Origin: Methylomonas montana
GTDB taxonomy: Bacteria; Pseudomonadota; Gammaproteobacteria; Methylococcales; Methylomonadaceae
Assembly (NCBI RefSeq): GCF_030490285.1
Contig: NZ_CP129884.1
Location: 2,728,001 to 2,792,000 of the forward strand
Reading direction: 5' to 3'
Length of the DNA: 64,000 bases
Made by a program: the position numbers and the translations under genes. Under the pieces are notes generated by a model. It did not search any database, was not told where the DNA came from, and saw nothing but the letters and a program-made list of their open reading frames with translations. The first letter of the stretch is position 1; every line of letters starts with the position of its first letter. Positions 62,468-64,000 of the stretch are shown here, piece by piece.

Positions 62468-64000
62468 ATGATAATACACCCATTAAGCAAAGCCATATTG
62501 GTCATTTTGATTGCAAGTGCCACAAGTATCACACCGCAGTCGGCATGGGCCGACACAATCGTTGTCGCCGGCAGTGATGGCGTCAACGGTACACATGGTG
62601 TGTCAGGCTATCTAGTAGGCACCGATGGTGGAAACGGTACAGATGGAAGCGATGCTTCGGCGCTCGCTAATGGATCAACCATAGATAACAACGCAACTGC
62701 AACCGCTGGAATCGGGGGTACTGGCGGCAATGGCGGCAATGGTACGCAGATTGGAGGAAATGGCGGGCATGGCGGTAGAGGCGGCGACGCCCACGCAACC
62801 GCGATCACCGATCTAAGCCGCGGCTTAACCACGTCGGCCTCGGCCTCGGCGTTTGCCGGTAGTGGAGGTATCGGTGGCATTGGCGGTTATGGTTCTGAAA
62901 TCGCCGGAAGCGACGGTAGTGCGGGAACCGGCGGTGACGCTTCGGCTGCCGCGTTATCCCGAAATACCGGAAGCGGCGGAAGCACCGCCGGCACGGTTGC
63001 ATACGGCGGTACCGGCAGCGTTGCCACGTCTGGCGGCAACGCGAATTCAATTGCCTCCTCAATCGCTGCCGAGAATGGAGGAAGTACTGCCAACGCAATT
63101 TCATACGGCGGTACCGGCGGCAATGGCGCTTCTGGCGGCCAGGCAAATTCAATAGCAAGCGCAACCTCTGCCGGAGGGACCGGCGTAACGACCGCGCAAA
63201 GCACCGCCCATGGCGGTAATGGTGGTCAAGGGCTGGCTCCGCAAGATCCAGTTAGCAATTATGAGAAAGGAGGAGATGGCGCGGCAAGTGAGGCGGTCGC
63301 CAGAGGCAGTTCCAGCGGCGGCGGTGATGTCCAAGTTTACGCTTACCAATTTGGGGGTAACGGTGGTAATAGTGGTGAGTACAACAGCTATAGGGGCAGT
63401 AGTGCCGGCAACGGCGCTGATTCAATTATGTCAGGTGCCGTCCATGGATCCACCACTGGCATACTGACCCTGGGCCAATATGCCTATGGCGGTGGTGGCG
63501 GTAACAGCTGGTACGGTTCCGGTGGGATGGGCGGTAAGGCCCGCTCCAGGCTATATGAAGAAAATAACGAAAGCCGTTTGCTGAACACCAGAACGAATGC
63601 CATTGGAGGTATCGGGGGCGATACTATCGGGGGCGATAGCATCTATGGCGCTGTCACCGCCTCCGGCGGCGATGCCATAGCCCTTAACACCACAATTAGC
63701 TATGGCGACGACCACAACATTAATGCCGTCAGTTACGCCGAAGGTGGTAGAGGTGGCAATCCGGTGCTTTTTAGTCTTCCCGGCGCTGGCGGTAATAGTA
63801 CTAGCCAAACCTCCGTTACCGCCACTGGTAACAGCGCGGTCCAAGTCGACGATAAAGCGGTCGGCGGTAATGGCAGCTACGATGGCCACCACCAAGTATT
63901 TTCCGGCAAAGGCGGTAGCGCCTCTTCCGACGCAAGTGCCAGCAATAGCGGCAATCGAGACGTTTCTGTTTCCAGTACGGCTATTGGCGGAGCCGGCGGT
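62468..64000 (+). CDS. Glycine-rich repetitive secreted protein, N-terminal part (runs off window)
   Basis: An open frame from ATG 62468, preceded by AAGGA, runs 511 codons to the last base without a stop. A signal peptide (MIIHPLSKAILVILIASATS... QSAWA) is followed by hundreds of residues of Gly, Ala, Ser, Asn and Thr with irregular units such as GGTGGNGGNGT, AYGGTGS and GGNANSIAS. The units resemble PE_PGRS-type or beta-solenoid adhesin repeats, with blocks of about 24-45 residues of the form 'xAxAxGGxGGxG...SxAxS'. No cysteine is visible. It is probably a surface or extracellular structural protein. The minus-strand proline-rich frames here are shadows. Confidence 0.85.
   Translation, partial: MIIHPLSKAILVILIASATSITPQSAWADTIVVAGSDGVNGTHGVSGYLVGTDGGNGTDGSDASALANGSTIDNNATATAGIGGTGGNGGNGTQIGGNGGHGGRGGDAHATAITDLSRGLTTSASASAFAGSGGIGGIGGYGSEIAGSDGSAGTGGDASAAALSRNTGSGGSTAGTVAYGGTGSVATSGGNANSIASSIAAENGGSTANAISYGGTGGNGASGGQANSIASATSAGGTGVTTAQSTAHGGNGGQGLAPQDPVSNYEKGGDGAASEAVARGSSSGGGDVQVYAYQFGGNGGNSGEYNSYRGSSAGNGADSIMSGAVHGSTTGILTLGQYAYGGGGGNSWYGSGGMGGKARSRLYEENNESRLLNTRTNAIGGIGGDTIGGDSIYGAVTASGGDAIALNTTISYGDDHNINAVSYAEGGRGGNPVLFSLPGAGGNSTSQTSVTATGNSAVQVDDKAVGGNGSYDGHHQVFSGKGGSASSDASASNSGNRDVSVSSTAIGGAGG

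Noticed and set aside
62608-63895. Several proline- or arginine-rich minus-strand frames
   Set aside because: They are reverse translations of glycine-rich repeats (GGN gives NCC); the plus frame has a signal peptide and ribosome site and is open throughout.

Overview
The window looks like chromosome from a moderately GC-rich gammaproteobacterium. Clues are a PQQ-associated alcohol-oxidation ABC cassette, a PEP-CTERM-like tail of the VPxPGAxWLFGS type, a YajR-type transporter, HrpA, PrfC and dense short palindromic repeats. Together these suggest a methanotroph of the Methylococcales (Methylomonas-like). The taxonomic call is inference; no rRNA is present.

Positions 1-26,300 are mostly core genes on the minus strand: a partial unknown gene, an Fe-S (CCG-domain) protein, a lipid-transport operon (MlaE-like permease with STAS domain, MlaF-like ATPase, MCE/MlaD protein, PqiC-like lipoprotein) with ssb and a YajR transporter just upstream of it, the beta-propeller/ATPase/permease trio linked to PQQ-dependent alcohol oxidation, a HerA-like ATPase, alanine dehydrogenase (plus strand), a flagellin, a di-haem peroxidase, and a signalling block (REC protein, REC-PAS-GGDEF-EAL protein, TonB-dependent receptor, YfiR-like protein, CHASE-type hybrid histidine kinase).

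A tRNA-Ser(GGA) at 26,690 marks the edge of an accessory region (27,160-39,740). It holds a complete type I restriction-modification system (hsdM, hsdS, hsdR). Three toxin-antitoxin pairs lie between its subunit genes: DUF1778/GNAT, Phd-like/RelE-ParE and Phd-like/PIN. A 222-residue gene of unknown function also lies there. The far end carries a lipoprotein, a membrane-anchored P-loop protein, a duplicated scrap of hsdR, a 52-bp perfect palindrome in front of a small membrane protein, and a decayed IS3-type element.

Positions 39,880-46,640 return to core genes: prfC, a small membrane protein, a rhomboid protease and hrpA.

Positions 46,890-59,810 are a second accessory region. It has a PoNe-type polymorphic DNase effector cut by an IS630 element inside its ExK catalytic motif, an intact PoNi immunity gene, and a Mu-like phage head/packaging block truncated at its small-terminase end. 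A 296-bp duplicate of the effector's nuclease region is itself cut by another insertion sequence. A ParE toxin gene split by a roughly 270-bp insertion and its antitoxin complete the region. The last 4 kb hold a spore-coat-U-type secreted protein, a DUF1566 protein with a PEP-CTERM-like tail, REP-like palindromes with a broken REP-associated transposase, and the start of a long glycine-rich secreted protein that runs off the window.
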